Assembly (NCBI RefSeq): GCF_002706425.1
Contig: NZ_CP017713.1
Coordinates: 620,001 to 684,000, forward strand
Direction of reading: 5' to 3'
DNA: 64,000 nucleotides
From: Loigolactobacillus coryniformis subsp. coryniformis KCTC 3167 = DSM 20001
GTDB taxonomy: Bacteria > Bacillota > Bacilli > Lactobacillales > Lactobacillaceae
Shown one piece after another: positions 10,643 to 24,704 of this stretch; the stretch's first letter is position 1; each line of letters starts with the position of its first letter. Below the pieces are notes generated by a model. That model was not told the origin of the DNA. It did no database searches and saw only the letters and a list, made by a program, of their open reading frames with translations. A program made the position numbers and the translations under genes.

Positions 10643-11117
10643 AATTACACCTGCTTTTATAGATAGTTGATTCTTATTTTAAGTGATTTGGCCAGAAAAC
10701 ACAAAGAAAGCTGAAGTGACGGAAGTTAAAAAGTGGTTATTTACTCATTTAGCCGAACATTCAAACAAAATAGATGGAAAATGTCGGTGAAACTAATTTT
10801 TTCATGAAATTCCTTGACGGTATTTAAAAAGGCTGGTATAATATTCTTTGTTGTCAATTAAGGAAATCACGTCATTAAAAAAGTTTTTAAAACTTTTTGT
10901 TGACAGATCTTGCTTAACTTGATAAACTAATAAAGTTGTCACTTGTTGAGTTATTCATTCCTACTTGCATAAAGATGCAGAGGGGAAGCTTGATTTAACA
11001 AGACATAGCAAAATCAGAAATGAACGTCTTGAATATTTATTCAAAAAGTTCTTGACAAGCTTCGCTCGTCATGATAAACTGATTAAGTTGTGTTGAGCAA
11101 CAAGGTAGACCTTTGAA

Positions 11118-16025
<4,908 letters not shown>

Positions 16026-16051
16026 GAGAGCGCAACGTTCTCAGAAAGTGG

Positions 16052-16168
16052 TGTGGTGGCGATAGCAAGAAGGATACACCTGTTCCCATGTCGAACACAG
16101 AAGTTAAGCTTCTTAGCGCCGAGAGTAGTTGGGGGAGCACCCCCTGCGAGGGTAGGACGTTGCCACGC
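16052..16168 (+). rRNA. rrf: 5S ribosomal RNA
   Basis: 117 nt with the closing helix TGTGGTGGC/GCCACGCA and the conserved GTCGAACACAGAAGTTAAGC loop B/helix III segment. It completes a 16S-23S-5S operon. No tRNA genes follow. Confidence 0.96.
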
Positions 16169-16175
16169 ACTTTTA

Positions 16176-16215
16176 AAAAGGCAGTCAAGTCAGTAATGGC
16201 TTGGCTGTTTTTTTG
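16176..16215 (+). terminator. rRNA operon terminator
   Basis: CAGTCAAGTC pairs with GGCTTGGCTG (with wobbles), followed by seven T residues. Confidence 0.88.
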
Positions 16216-16221
16216 TGCGCA

Positions 16222-16251
16222 TAAATAAAATCAGCCAGCGCATATGGCTGA
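16222..16251 (-). terminator. Terminator of the glycosyltransferase gene (minus strand)
   Basis: On the minus strand TCAGCCA-TATGCGC-TGGCTGA is followed by TTTTATTTA. It lies head to head with the rRNA terminator. Confidence 0.8.
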
Positions 16252-16266
16252 CTGATCAATTGAAGA

Positions 16267-17112
16267 TTAACTAATTTGCTTGCTAGTTGTTAAGCGTAGC
16301 GTTTTAGGTGCATATTTCCAATATTCATTACGCAATGGATGTGGGCGAACACCAAACTCGATCCATGGCTTACTCCGGCCAGAGTAATGGATCAGCACTG
16401 GCGCCTGCCGGGCTTCTTCAGCAAGGATTTCGCCAGGAGCTAAGGGATGAACTTGTTCGTGACGAATCAAACGTGATTGCATATTATATTTAGGGTGTAA
16501 ATAATACCATTTATCAGCCAAGACGGCGTTCAGTGCGTCCTGATCATGGTATTTTAGTTTTTCAGGATGATGATTGATGAAGGCCATCACTTTACTTGTC
16601 AGATTTTCATCACGCCAACGTTTTAGATCAATTAACATGACACCGGAGTTGAAGTAAAATGGCTGTTCCGCTTTGATTCCCATCTCAGCTAAGCGCGGAA
16701 CGTAGCCAGCGTCTTCAACTGCAGCAATTACTTTACCATTTAAATTAGTCTGCCATAGTTCACTAATATCACTGGTACAGATCAAATCACAATCAAGATA
16801 AAGGATACGATCTAATTCCGGTAATAGGTCTGCAGTATAAATGCGATAGTAAGCTGATTTGACGATACGTTCATCGGTTACGACCTGTTGGAAAAGTGAT
16901 TCGTCAACTGATAAGTAGGCGACTTTATGACAATTGGTATAATCTATTTCCAAGCGATTAAGTTGTAGCTTATCTTCGGCAGTCAATTGATCGGCAAAGA
17001 TATAAAAGGCGAAATCGTTGGTCGGGTTATTAACGAGAATTGAGCGATAGAGTGTGGCTAATGGGGTAACGAAATTCGAATTAGTGGTTGAAACGATCGA
17101 AATCATGGTCAT
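16267..17112 (-). CDS. Glycosyltransferase family 8
   Basis: Retaining glycosyltransferase of the GT8 family (galactosyl/glucosyl transferases of cell-envelope polysaccharides). Visible motifs are the metal-binding DxD in YLDCDLICTSD (near residue 90), FNSGVMLIDLKRWR, the YHDQDALN segment, and HYSGRSKPW near the C-terminus. About 281 residues, soluble, no signal peptide. ATG 17112 was chosen because GGAGGAAC lies 4 nt upstream; the open frame extends further but without a ribosome binding site. It is isolated between the rRNA operon and the stress cluster, and its acceptor is unknown. Confidence 0.88.
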   Translation of the reverse strand: MTMISIVSTTNSNFVTPLATLYRSILVNNPTNDFAFYIFADQLTAEDKLQLNRLEIDYTNCHKVAYLSVDESLFQQVVTDERIVKSAYYRIYTADLLPELDRILYLDCDLICTSDISELWQTNLNGKVIAAVEDAGYVPRLAEMGIKAEQPFYFNSGVMLIDLKRWRDENLTSKVMAFINHHPEKLKYHDQDALNAVLADKWYYLHPKYNMQSRLIRHEQVHPLAPGEILAEEARQAPVLIHYSGRSKPWIEFGVRPHPLRNEYWKYAPKTLRLTTSKQIS

Positions 17113-17367
17113 AAACGTTCCTCCTCGTAAATATTGTCTGCTACTGAAATGTCTATAGGTTACCTTAGTAGCTATGAATATTATGACATGGTTATAGACT
17201 TGATTAGTTAAACTATACAAAATAGCAACTAGTTACGACAACTTTTATGCATGAAACGGGCTGTATCTAAGTGGAAAAGCATGCATCTAAATTGCAACCG
17301 GCCGAGCTTTGATGCTAATATGGAGATGTACCATAATAATCAATTCTATAAGAAAGGACTGATTGAT

Positions 17368-17625
17368 ATGCTTCACTTACTCTGGGTATTAATTGTTGGT
17401 GCGGTTATCGGGGTCATCGCTGGTGCAGTCACGAGTCGTGACTTGCCTTTAGGCTGGATCGGTAATATTATTGCCGGTTTAGTCGGTTCTTGGCTCGGTG
17501 AGATGATCTTAGGTAGCTGGGGACCGATGATTGCAGGTATGGCAATTATTCCATCAATTATCGGTGCCGTTGTCCTCGTATTGATCGTCTCCGTGATTAT
17601 CGGTACGCGGAAAAAGAAAAGTTAG
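17368..17625 (+). CDS. GlsB/YeaQ/YmgE-family stress-response membrane protein
   Basis: An 85-residue, three-helix hydrophobic protein with Gly-rich segments (GAVIGVIAGAVTSRD, GWIGNIIAGLVGSWLGE) characteristic of transglycosylase-associated/GlsB proteins. ATG 17368 has AGAAAGGA upstream; an earlier in-frame start at 17251 lacks one. In enterococci glsB accompanies gls24/asp23 stress genes, and here it heads a similar cluster (AmaP, DUF2273, two Asp23 proteins), which supports a cell-envelope stress role. The molecular function is unknown. Confidence 0.85.
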   Translation: MLHLLWVLIVGAVIGVIAGAVTSRDLPLGWIGNIIAGLVGSWLGEMILGSWGPMIAGMAIIPSIIGAVVLVLIVSVIIGTRKKKS

Positions 17626-17718
17626 TTGGATAATTGACCACCTATGGAAGGTTGACTAGCCAAAATAGTTATCATTCGGAACCGCAAAGATTTGATGGAA
17701 TAGAGGGAGGAATGCGAT

Positions 17719-18273
17719 GTGCGCCCAATTTTCAAATTTGCGCTTGGTTTGCTGGCATTTCTAGGCCTGTTAGAAGCGATTTGGTTTGGTCTGTTGATTG
17801 AGCCCATGGCTAACTGGTCAGGCCAATTGATGCAGTGGCAGCAAGAACAAATTTGGTTGTCCTGGGTCGGCTTAGGTTTGGCGATCATTGCGGGACTAAT
17901 TTTTCTGGTCTTGCTGTTTATCGCATTATTTAAACGGTCAACGACCACTAGCTTGAACATGAAAACTAAGCACGGGCAGCTAAATATCAGTCGTACTGCA
18001 GTGGAAAAATCTGTTAAGTATGCTGTACAGGAGCAGCACCCAGTGACTGAAGTTGATGTGGCCGTTCAATTGCTTAAGCACAAAGCTTTAGCCAATGCGC
18101 AGGTCAATGCCACTTTAACGAGTACAACTAATGATTTAGTCGGCGCCAGTCAACGAATTGAGAAAACAGCCAAACGTGAATTAACTGAACGCCTAGGTGT
18201 TCCAGTGAAAAATGTTGATGTTCATTTGTTAACCGTCGACCAACGTAAGCAACCAATGACAGACGTGATTTAA
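17719..18273 (+). CDS. amaP: Alkaline-shock membrane anchor protein AmaP
   Basis: 184 residues with two N-terminal transmembrane helices (about 5-25 and 50-75) and a soluble C-terminal domain resembling Asp23/DUF322. In Staphylococcus AmaP tethers Asp23 to the membrane. The start is GTG 17719, preceded by GGGAGG; no ATG fits this frame. Directly downstream are the DUF2273 gene and two asp23 paralogues, the canonical AmaP-DUF2273-Asp23 order, so these proteins probably form one membrane-associated assembly. Confidence 0.88.
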   Translation: MRPIFKFALGLLAFLGLLEAIWFGLLIEPMANWSGQLMQWQQEQIWLSWVGLGLAIIAGLIFLVLLFIALFKRSTTTSLNMKTKHGQLNISRTAVEKSVKYAVQEQHPVTEVDVAVQLLKHKALANAQVNATLTSTTNDLVGASQRIEKTAKRELTERLGVPVKNVDVHLLTVDQRKQPMTDVI

Positions 18274-18285
18274 TGAGGTGAGTAA

Positions 18286-18465
18286 ATGCAGCGAGAAATG
18301 AAAGGCGCGCTCATTGGCCTGATCTGCGGCATTATCTGGATCATGCTAGGTTTTTGGCAGCTAATTTTGATTCTGTTGTTGAGTGCGATCGGTTTTCTAA
18401 TCGGTCGTTACAGTGAACGATTACCAGAATTAAAGCGCTGGTTGTTGCAAGTTCTTGAGCGCTGA
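18286..18465 (+). CDS. DUF2273 small membrane protein
   Basis: A 59-residue protein with two hydrophobic segments (residues 8-22 and 24-40) followed by a basic amphipathic tail (SERLPELKRW). ATG 18286 follows TGAGGTG with 4-5 nt spacing, and the gene begins 12 nt after amaP. Its size, hydrophobicity and position between amaP and asp23 fit DUF2273, a companion of the alkaline-shock operon with no defined function. Confidence 0.85.
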   Translation: MQREMKGALIGLICGIIWIMLGFWQLILILLLSAIGFLIGRYSERLPELKRWLLQVLER

Positions 18466-18544
18466 ATAATGTAGTCGAATTGGTGTTTGTAGGTTTTATA
18501 GCAAAAAGTCTGCTGAATAGCCAGTGAGATAGAGGAGGTATTCG

Positions 18545-18952
18545 ATGGATCAACCAAAAGTACAAAAACGTAAATTGACGTTTGAGGATAATGTGATCAA
18601 AAAAATCGCCGGTAATGTTTCCGGTGATATTGACGGTATTTTATCAATGAACGGTGGTTTGATGAGCAACATCGCTGAACGCTTCCGGAGTGATACGGAT
18701 GTGACTAAGGGTATCGATGCTGAAGTAGGTCAAAAACAAGTTGCGTTGGATATGGAAGCAACTTTAGAATATGGTGCCGATGCACGTGTCATTTTTGACC
18801 AACTCTGCGACCGCGTTTATCAAGCGTTGAAACAGATGACAGGTTTGGAATTGATCGAGCTGAATTTAAACGTGACGGATATCATGACTAAACGTGAATG
18901 GGCTAATCAAACGAGTGAAGGCAAAAAAGAAACTAAGGACCGGGTTAACTAA
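18545..18952 (+). CDS. Asp23/Gls24 family envelope stress response protein (first paralogue)
   Basis: 135 residues with the Asp23 core: FEDNVIKKIAGNVSGDIDGIL at the N-terminus, ERFRSDTDVTKGIDAEVG, and a C-terminal NVTDIMTKREW. The C-terminal tail is charged. ATG 18545 follows GAGGAGG-like bases. Asp23 proteins are abundant membrane-tethered stress proteins. The adjacent paralogue differs considerably, so this is an old duplication rather than a recent tandem copy. Confidence 0.93.
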   Translation: MDQPKVQKRKLTFEDNVIKKIAGNVSGDIDGILSMNGGLMSNIAERFRSDTDVTKGIDAEVGQKQVALDMEATLEYGADARVIFDQLCDRVYQALKQMTGLELIELNLNVTDIMTKREWANQTSEGKKETKDRVN

Positions 18953-18985
18953 ATTAGCGTTAAACGAAAGGATGACTAACAAAAT

Positions 18986-19408
18986 ATGGACGAAAAAATG
19001 AAGAATAATGCGCCACAAGCCATCGAAAGTGAATTAAATTATAACGAAGACGTGATTGCAAAAATCGTTGGTCGGACGATGACGACAATCCCTGGTGTTT
19101 TAACGGTTGAGGGGAATGTGATCGAAAACTTAGCTGATCGTTTCCGTGATAATGATGACCCTACTAAAGGGGTAAAAGTGGACTTAGATGACGATGCACA
19201 AACTGCAACGTTAGAATTAAGCGCAACATTGGAATATGGGCGTAACGCACCTAAAATTTTCGATGAAGCAGTTAATAAAGTGCAGGCAGAAGTTACACGA
19301 ATGACTGACGTAAAGCTGACTAGCTTTAAAATGACGGTTACTGATATGCTGACTAAGGAAGAATGGCAAGCTCAGCAGGATAAAGCAAATCAGAATAAGT
19401 CAGAATAA
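18986..19408 (+). CDS. Asp23/Gls24 family envelope stress response protein (second paralogue)
   Basis: 140 residues sharing the Asp23 pattern with its neighbour: NEDVIAKIVGRTMTTIPGVL, ADRFRDNDDPTKGVKVD, and TVTDMLTKEEW. Both begin 30-90 nt after the preceding gene and have their own ribosome binding sites (AAAGGATG here). The cluster ends with a strong terminator at 19412, so 17368-19408 probably forms one transcription unit. Confidence 0.93.
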   Translation: MDEKMKNNAPQAIESELNYNEDVIAKIVGRTMTTIPGVLTVEGNVIENLADRFRDNDDPTKGVKVDLDDDAQTATLELSATLEYGRNAPKIFDEAVNKVQAEVTRMTDVKLTSFKMTVTDMLTKEEWQAQQDKANQNKSE

Positions 19409-19411
19409 TAT

Positions 19412-19449
19412 AAAAAGGTTAGGACATTAAATTGGCCTAACCTTTTTAT
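19412..19449 (+). terminator. Terminator of the asp23 cluster
   Basis: AAAAAGGTTAGG pairs with CCTAACCTTTTT around a 12-nt loop; it could work in both directions. Confidence 0.92.
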
Positions 19450-19459
19450 TTGCATTCAA

Positions 19460-19488
19460 TTTACAACACCTCTAGTCTAAAGTATGAT
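19460..19488 (+). promoter_or_regulatory. helD promoter
   Basis: TTTACA (19460-19465) and TATGAT (19483-19488) are separated by 17 nt. Transcription would start near 19495, leaving a leader of about 155 nt before helD. Confidence 0.65.
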
Positions 19489-19527
19489 AAAATAATTGAC
19501 CGCTGGAATAAATTTTACTGGCGACAG

Positions 19528-19570
19528 AAACGGTGCGTCGGTTTAAAATCCGTACTGTTTTTTTAAAGTA
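19528..19570 (+). terminator. Terminator-like hairpin in the helD leader (possible attenuator)
   Basis: AAACGGT...CGG pairs with CCG...ACTGTTT and is followed by seven T residues. It lies between the helD promoter and the helD start, so full-length transcription needs readthrough. An earlier small hairpin (CGCTGG.../...CTGGCG) could compete with it. Confidence 0.6.
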
Positions 19571-19650
19571 TATTTAGGCTAAATTAGTGAAACTATACCT
19601 TAGCAAAATGCTTTAATATTATTAAAATAGAAATAGAGGAGGTCGTTTGA

Positions 19651-21951
19651 ATGGATGCAGAAACTAAGCAGCAGGAACAAGCGCGCGTAACTGATGTGAT
19701 CGCTAAAATTGAGCAACGATTGCAAGATAAAAACGCACAATTGGACCAGGCACATCGTGAGACTACCTCGATTGAACGAAATTATGGCGATAACACGCGG
19801 GTCAATATTACTGAAGCGGATGACCGAATCGAAACTAATGCTGCCGTGCAGCAGCAAAAACAATTAGTTGCACGGACTGTTGAAAATGAGTCGATCTTAA
19901 AACAGCAGATCACTCAATTAAAAGATCTACAGCAGTCACCTTATTTTGGCAGAATCGATATTGATGAAGCGGGTGATCGCGATACATTATATATTGGGAC
20001 CTCGTCATTTATTGATGCTAAACAGAACTTTTTAGTTTATGATTGGCGGGCGCCAATCTCGGGTATTTACTATAATGGTACGCTGGGTAAAGTGAGTTAT
20101 GAAACGCCGACTGGCCCGGTACAAGCTGAATTACTGAAGAAGCGGCAATTTTTGATCGAGCACGGTAAAATTGAAAATTTATTTGATACCAACGAAACAG
20201 TTGGCGATAGTATGCTGCAACATGTATTAGGTGCTGATAGTGATGAATATATGCGTAATATTGTTGCGACGATTCAACAGGAACAGAATGATATTATTCG
20301 TGATACGAAACATGATATTTTGATCGTACAGGGGGTAGCTGGTTCAGGGAAAACATCGGCTATACTGCAGCGGATCGCTTTTCTGCTGTATCATAGCCGC
20401 GAATCGTTAAATTCTGAGCAGATGATTTTATTTTCACCGAATCGCTTATTCAGTCATTATATTTCGGAAGTGCTTCCCAGTTTAGGTGAAAAAAATATGC
20501 GTCAGGTCACTTTAGCCGAATTTTTGGAGCAGCGCTTTTCTGGCCTACGGGTGGAGACCTTGTTTGATCGCTATGAACAGGATCAATCTAGCTTTCCTAG
20601 AACAGCACAAAAAATTCGACGCTATAAAGAAAGTTATACGTACATTCAGGCTGTGGAACATTATTTGCGCCAAGCCCAACCGCAACAATTAGCCTTTACG
20701 GATGTATATTTTGAAGGTCGCGCTTTCTTCACTAAGGCAGAAATTGCGGCAATTTATGCCCGGCTACCAGTTAAAATGTTGGCGGCGGATAAATTCCTCG
20801 CAACTAAGAACACGTTGATCAAGCGGTTGAAGCGGCGCATTCATGAGGAAGCTAAAGCTGATTGGGTGGCGGCAGAAGTTGATATGCTCGATGAAGATCG
20901 TTATCGGAGCATTGTCGGTGAGCAACGCTTTGACAGTGGTGATGATGAGTTTCAATTTATTGCTGAAAAACTGGTGCGTGACCGCTTAGCCATTGTTTAT
21001 GACGCATTGTACAACGATTATTTTATTGATATGTACGAGCAGTATGCTGATTTTATGCGCCAGGCCACACCGAACGATGTGACCGCTAAGGTTTGGCAGA
21101 CTATGATTGCGAGTTACAAGCAACAATTAGAACGGCACCATCTACGTTTAGAGGATGCTGCGCCATTGCTGTATTTGCGCGATCGTCTGACCGGTAGTGG
21201 GCAGAATCACGCGATGCAACATCTATTTATTGATGAAATGCAAGATTACACGATGGCACAATTAGCTTACATCAAGCACGCTTTTCCTAAAGCTAAATTA
21301 ACTTTATTAGGCGATCGTGCGCAGGATTTATTTACCGCCCACTACCGACAAAATGATTTTATTGATGAATTGACGACTATTTTCCAGACCCACAGCATCA
21401 ATTTGATCACGTTGAATAAAAGTTACCGCTCGACCTTCCCAATCACGACTTTTGCGGCAGCGTTATTGCCAGCTGGAAATGAGATCCAGGCCTTTACTCG
21501 CGATGGTCATAAGCCACTGTTGGTTACGACGGATTCAACGGCTGATAGTTTGCAGCAGATCACTAAACAATGTCGGCGTTTACTCTTACAGCACGAAACA
21601 GTCGCAGTTTTGACTAAGGATCGTGCAACAAGTGCGCGATTGTATGCACGGTTAAAGTTGGATGTTGAGACAACGCTGATGACGGACGCTGATCGCGCTT
21701 TGCCCAAGGGCGTTTTGATTTTACCAATCTATTTAGCGAAGGGCTTAGAATTTGATGCAGTCGTTGCTTATGATGTATCTGCTGTGCATTTTAATGCAGA
21801 GGGTGATCGTGATATCTTATATACAATCGCTTCACGGGCGATGCATGAATTAGTGTTGATCAGTACCGGTGCGCCATGTCAATTTATTGATGCTGTACCA
21901 GCAGAAATGCTAGCTCGGGATACTGTATTACCGGCAAACGAATTATCCTGA
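19651..21951 (+). CDS. helD: RNA polymerase recycling motor ATPase HelD (UvrD-like)
   Basis: A superfamily 1 helicase-like ATPase that removes stalled or post-termination RNA polymerase from DNA. The 766 residues have an N-terminal coiled-coil arm (residues 1-110), YDWRAPISGIYY, Walker A GVAGSGKTS (about 232), LFIDEMQDYT as Walker B (about 528), and LNKSYRST near the C-terminal helicase domain. These match Firmicute HelD rather than UvrD/PcrA because of the N-terminal arm and missing 2B helicase features. ATG 19651 follows GAGGAGG. Monocistronic; its leader carries a terminator-like hairpin. Confidence 0.9.
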   Translation: MDAETKQQEQARVTDVIAKIEQRLQDKNAQLDQAHRETTSIERNYGDNTRVNITEADDRIETNAAVQQQKQLVARTVENESILKQQITQLKDLQQSPYFGRIDIDEAGDRDTLYIGTSSFIDAKQNFLVYDWRAPISGIYYNGTLGKVSYETPTGPVQAELLKKRQFLIEHGKIENLFDTNETVGDSMLQHVLGADSDEYMRNIVATIQQEQNDIIRDTKHDILIVQGVAGSGKTSAILQRIAFLLYHSRESLNSEQMILFSPNRLFSHYISEVLPSLGEKNMRQVTLAEFLEQRFSGLRVETLFDRYEQDQSSFPRTAQKIRRYKESYTYIQAVEHYLRQAQPQQLAFTDVYFEGRAFFTKAEIAAIYARLPVKMLAADKFLATKNTLIKRLKRRIHEEAKADWVAAEVDMLDEDRYRSIVGEQRFDSGDDEFQFIAEKLVRDRLAIVYDALYNDYFIDMYEQYADFMRQATPNDVTAKVWQTMIASYKQQLERHHLRLEDAAPLLYLRDRLTGSGQNHAMQHLFIDEMQDYTMAQLAYIKHAFPKAKLTLLGDRAQDLFTAHYRQNDFIDELTTIFQTHSINLITLNKSYRSTFPITTFAAALLPAGNEIQAFTRDGHKPLLVTTDSTADSLQQITKQCRRLLLQHETVAVLTKDRATSARLYARLKLDVETTLMTDADRALPKGVLILPIYLAKGLEFDAVVAYDVSAVHFNAEGDRDILYTIASRAMHELVLISTGAPCQFIDAVPAEMLARDTVLPANELS

Positions 21952-21960
21952 TTAAAGGTG

Positions 21961-21989
21961 TTGCATTCATTTAGAATATATAATATACT
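21961..21989 (+). promoter_or_regulatory. tRNA-Thr promoter
   Basis: TTGCAT (21961-21966) and TATACT (21984-21989) with 17-nt spacing, about 44 nt before the tRNA. Confidence 0.65.
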
Positions 21990-22032
21990 ATTTAGGCAGT
22001 GTTCTGATCAGACTGTTTAATTGTATATTTAT

Positions 22033-22105
22033 GCCGTCTTAGCTCAGCAGGTAGAGCGCATCCATGGTAAGGATGAGGTCGTCGGTTCGAATCCGATAGA
22101 CGGCT
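22033..22105 (+). tRNA. tRNA-Thr (anticodon GGT)
   Basis: 73 nt cloverleaf: acceptor GCCGTCT/AGACGGC, D-arm with AGCTCAGCAGGTAGAGC, anticodon stem CATCC/GGATG with loop ATGGTAA (anticodon GGT, reads ACC/ACU), and T-loop GGTTCGAATCC. CCA is not encoded. Confidence 0.95.
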
Positions 22106-22114
22106 TAAGTTGAG

Positions 22115-22147
22115 AAAGCTGATAACGATAAAGTTATCGGCTTTTTT
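22115..22147 (+). terminator. Terminator after tRNA-Thr
   Basis: AAGCTGATAAC pairs with GTTATCGGCTT around a 6-nt loop, followed by a T-run. Confidence 0.9.
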
Positions 22148-22273
22148 GTCGTTCAATTTAGCTAAAAACGACATAATATTTCGTTTAAGCAAGAAAGTAG
22201 CTATCCAGGTTATAAAATCAATGGTATTCTATTAATGGATGGTTATTGTATATAGAGGAGAAGGGCAATATCT

Positions 22274-22570
22274 ATGGTTAAATTATTAAACAAATTCAAG
22301 CAGCAACAGTTGGTTAAACATTTAGCCAGCCAAGCTGAAGTGAATTTACATTTTGCTAGGGCTAACGCGGACTATACAGTCTGTCAATACGGGACGGAAT
22401 TTGGTAACGGAATCGTTGTGGTAATTGATTTAGCGGATAGTGAATTACGGGTGCACCAAAGCGGTGGAAAAACGCAGTATCTGCCATTGGCGAATGCTAG
22501 TACAGAGCTATATGATCTTCTTTGTGAAGAGCGCGATCATCGGGCAATCAACGCAATTATCCCAAATTAG
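22274..22570 (+). CDS. Hypothetical protein, 98 residues
   Basis: Family not recognised. A small cytosolic protein with a basic, helical N-terminus (residues 1-20, rich in K and Q) followed by an alternating hydrophobic core (GNGIVVVIDLADSELRVHQ) and a polar C-terminus. ATG 22274 follows AGAGGAGAAGGG, a good ribosome binding site, and codon use resembles the neighbours, so it is likely a real gene. It stands alone between tRNA-Thr and the trpS leader. Confidence 0.65.
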   Translation: MVKLLNKFKQQQLVKHLASQAEVNLHFARANADYTVCQYGTEFGNGIVVVIDLADSELRVHQSGGKTQYLPLANASTELYDLLCEERDHRAINAIIPN

Positions 22571-22690
22571 TTTGGCGTTTTAGTGGCGTCATTGAATTAC
22601 ATAATAAAATAAGTCTTGTCAGAAAGTGTCGTTGCAACTTCAGCAAAGTTACGCAGTAATTGAGCATAGTCGAACACGGTGACTGACACT

Positions 22691-22719
22691 TTGACACCGC
22701 ACCATGAAATCGGTACAAT
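22691..22719 (+). promoter_or_regulatory. trpS promoter
   Basis: TTGACA (22691-22696) and TACAAT (22714-22719), 17-nt spacer. An inverted repeat AAAGTGTC (22628-22635)/GACACTTT (22685-22692) overlaps the -35. Confidence 0.75.
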
Positions 22720-22725
22720 TAAGTT

Positions 22726-22955
22726 AATATGTTGACGGGGAAGAGTAGCCGTAAGTGGATCTAAAGCGAGTCATTGGTTAGTGCGAAATGGCGGTCGCTA
22801 ACGGTGAATGGGCCCTAGAGTGCCAGCGTGAATTAAGTAGCGGTGGCGGTGTTTGCGCCTTAAGCAAGAGTGGTGTCGCAGTGGCGGCACAATTTAGGTG
22901 GTACCACGACATTGAGCGTCCTATTGATAGTAATATCAATAGGATTTTTTTTATG
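22726..22955 (+). promoter_or_regulatory. Tryptophan T-box leader of trpS
   Basis: A 5' leader that senses uncharged tRNA-Trp. Recognisable parts are the stem I distal region (AGCGAGTCATTGG...), a specifier loop containing TGG (22809-22811) in the context GTGAATGGG, the T-box sequence AGGTGGTACCACG (22896-22908), and a terminator CCTATTGATA/TATCAATAGG (22920-22943) followed by eight T. A UGG specifier agrees with the downstream tryptophanyl-tRNA synthetase gene. Confidence 0.9.
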
Positions 22956-22956
22956 A

Positions 22957-23988
<1,032 letters not shown>

Positions 23989-24064
23989 TGTGAGGCAGTT
24001 ATATTGATCTAGCATATGCTTCAGCGTAAACTAATTTCAACCAATAACGAATGTAGGTGACAGA

Positions 24065-24667
24065 ATGGAACTTGAGCAATTTATGCACGAGCTTGCGTCT
24101 AAGGCACCAACTCCTGGTGGCGGTGGTGCGAGTGCTTTAAGTGGTGCCACTGCAGCAGCGTTGGCTAGTATGGTGGTCAATTTGACCCAAGGTAAAAAGA
24201 AATACGCGGTCTATACAGATGAGCTGGCACAGATTTTAACGACAACGCAGCAACTGATCACAGATTTATTGGCGCAGATTCCTGCCGATGCTGCAGCTTT
24301 TGCACCGTTAGCGGACGCCTATCGCATTCCGAAAGAAGCGCCGCAACGTGCGGCAATTTTAGAGGCAGCACTGGCTCAAGCGACGTCAGTGCCATTAGCT
24401 GTTTTACGGCAATTAGACAGTTTAGTCCCTTTGATTGAAAGTTTAGTGACTAAGGGCAGCCAAATCATGCAAAGTGACGTTGGCGTAGCGGCAGTTACTT
24501 GTCGTAGCGCCTTAGAGGGTGCAGTACTAAACGTCTACATCAATACGCGTTTAATGCATGACCGCCAGCAAGCGTTGGCGTTAAATGCTGAGGCAGCAGC
24601 ATTGGTCAATGATAATGTGATCCGCTGTCAGCGCGTCTATCAACAGGTTATGGCTAAGCTACAATAA
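24065..24667 (+). CDS. fchA: FchA-like cyclodeaminase / methenyl-THF cyclohydrolase family
   Basis: 200 residues of the formiminotransferase-cyclodeaminase (FTCD_C) family, recognised by APTPGGGGASALSGATAAALASMV near residue 15 and an otherwise all-helical composition. Stand-alone members act as methenyltetrahydrofolate cyclohydrolases (FchA) or as formimino-THF cyclodeaminases. No histidine-degradation gene is nearby, and folD begins 37 nt downstream, so the cyclohydrolase reaction (5,10-methenyl-THF to 10-formyl-THF) is the better inference. ATG 24065 follows GTAGGTGA. Confidence 0.8.
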   Translation: MELEQFMHELASKAPTPGGGGASALSGATAAALASMVVNLTQGKKKYAVYTDELAQILTTTQQLITDLLAQIPADAAAFAPLADAYRIPKEAPQRAAILEAALAQATSVPLAVLRQLDSLVPLIESLVTKGSQIMQSDVGVAAVTCRSALEGAVLNVYINTRLMHDRQQALALNAEAAALVNDNVIRCQRVYQQVMAKLQ

Positions 24668-24704
24668 GTATGCGGTGATGATTTCTTGAAATGGAAGTGA
24701 TCTG

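Noticed and set aside
22571-22690. A second regulatory RNA before the trpS T-box
   Set aside because: Only one 8-bp inverted repeat overlapping the promoter was found; too little to call a feature.
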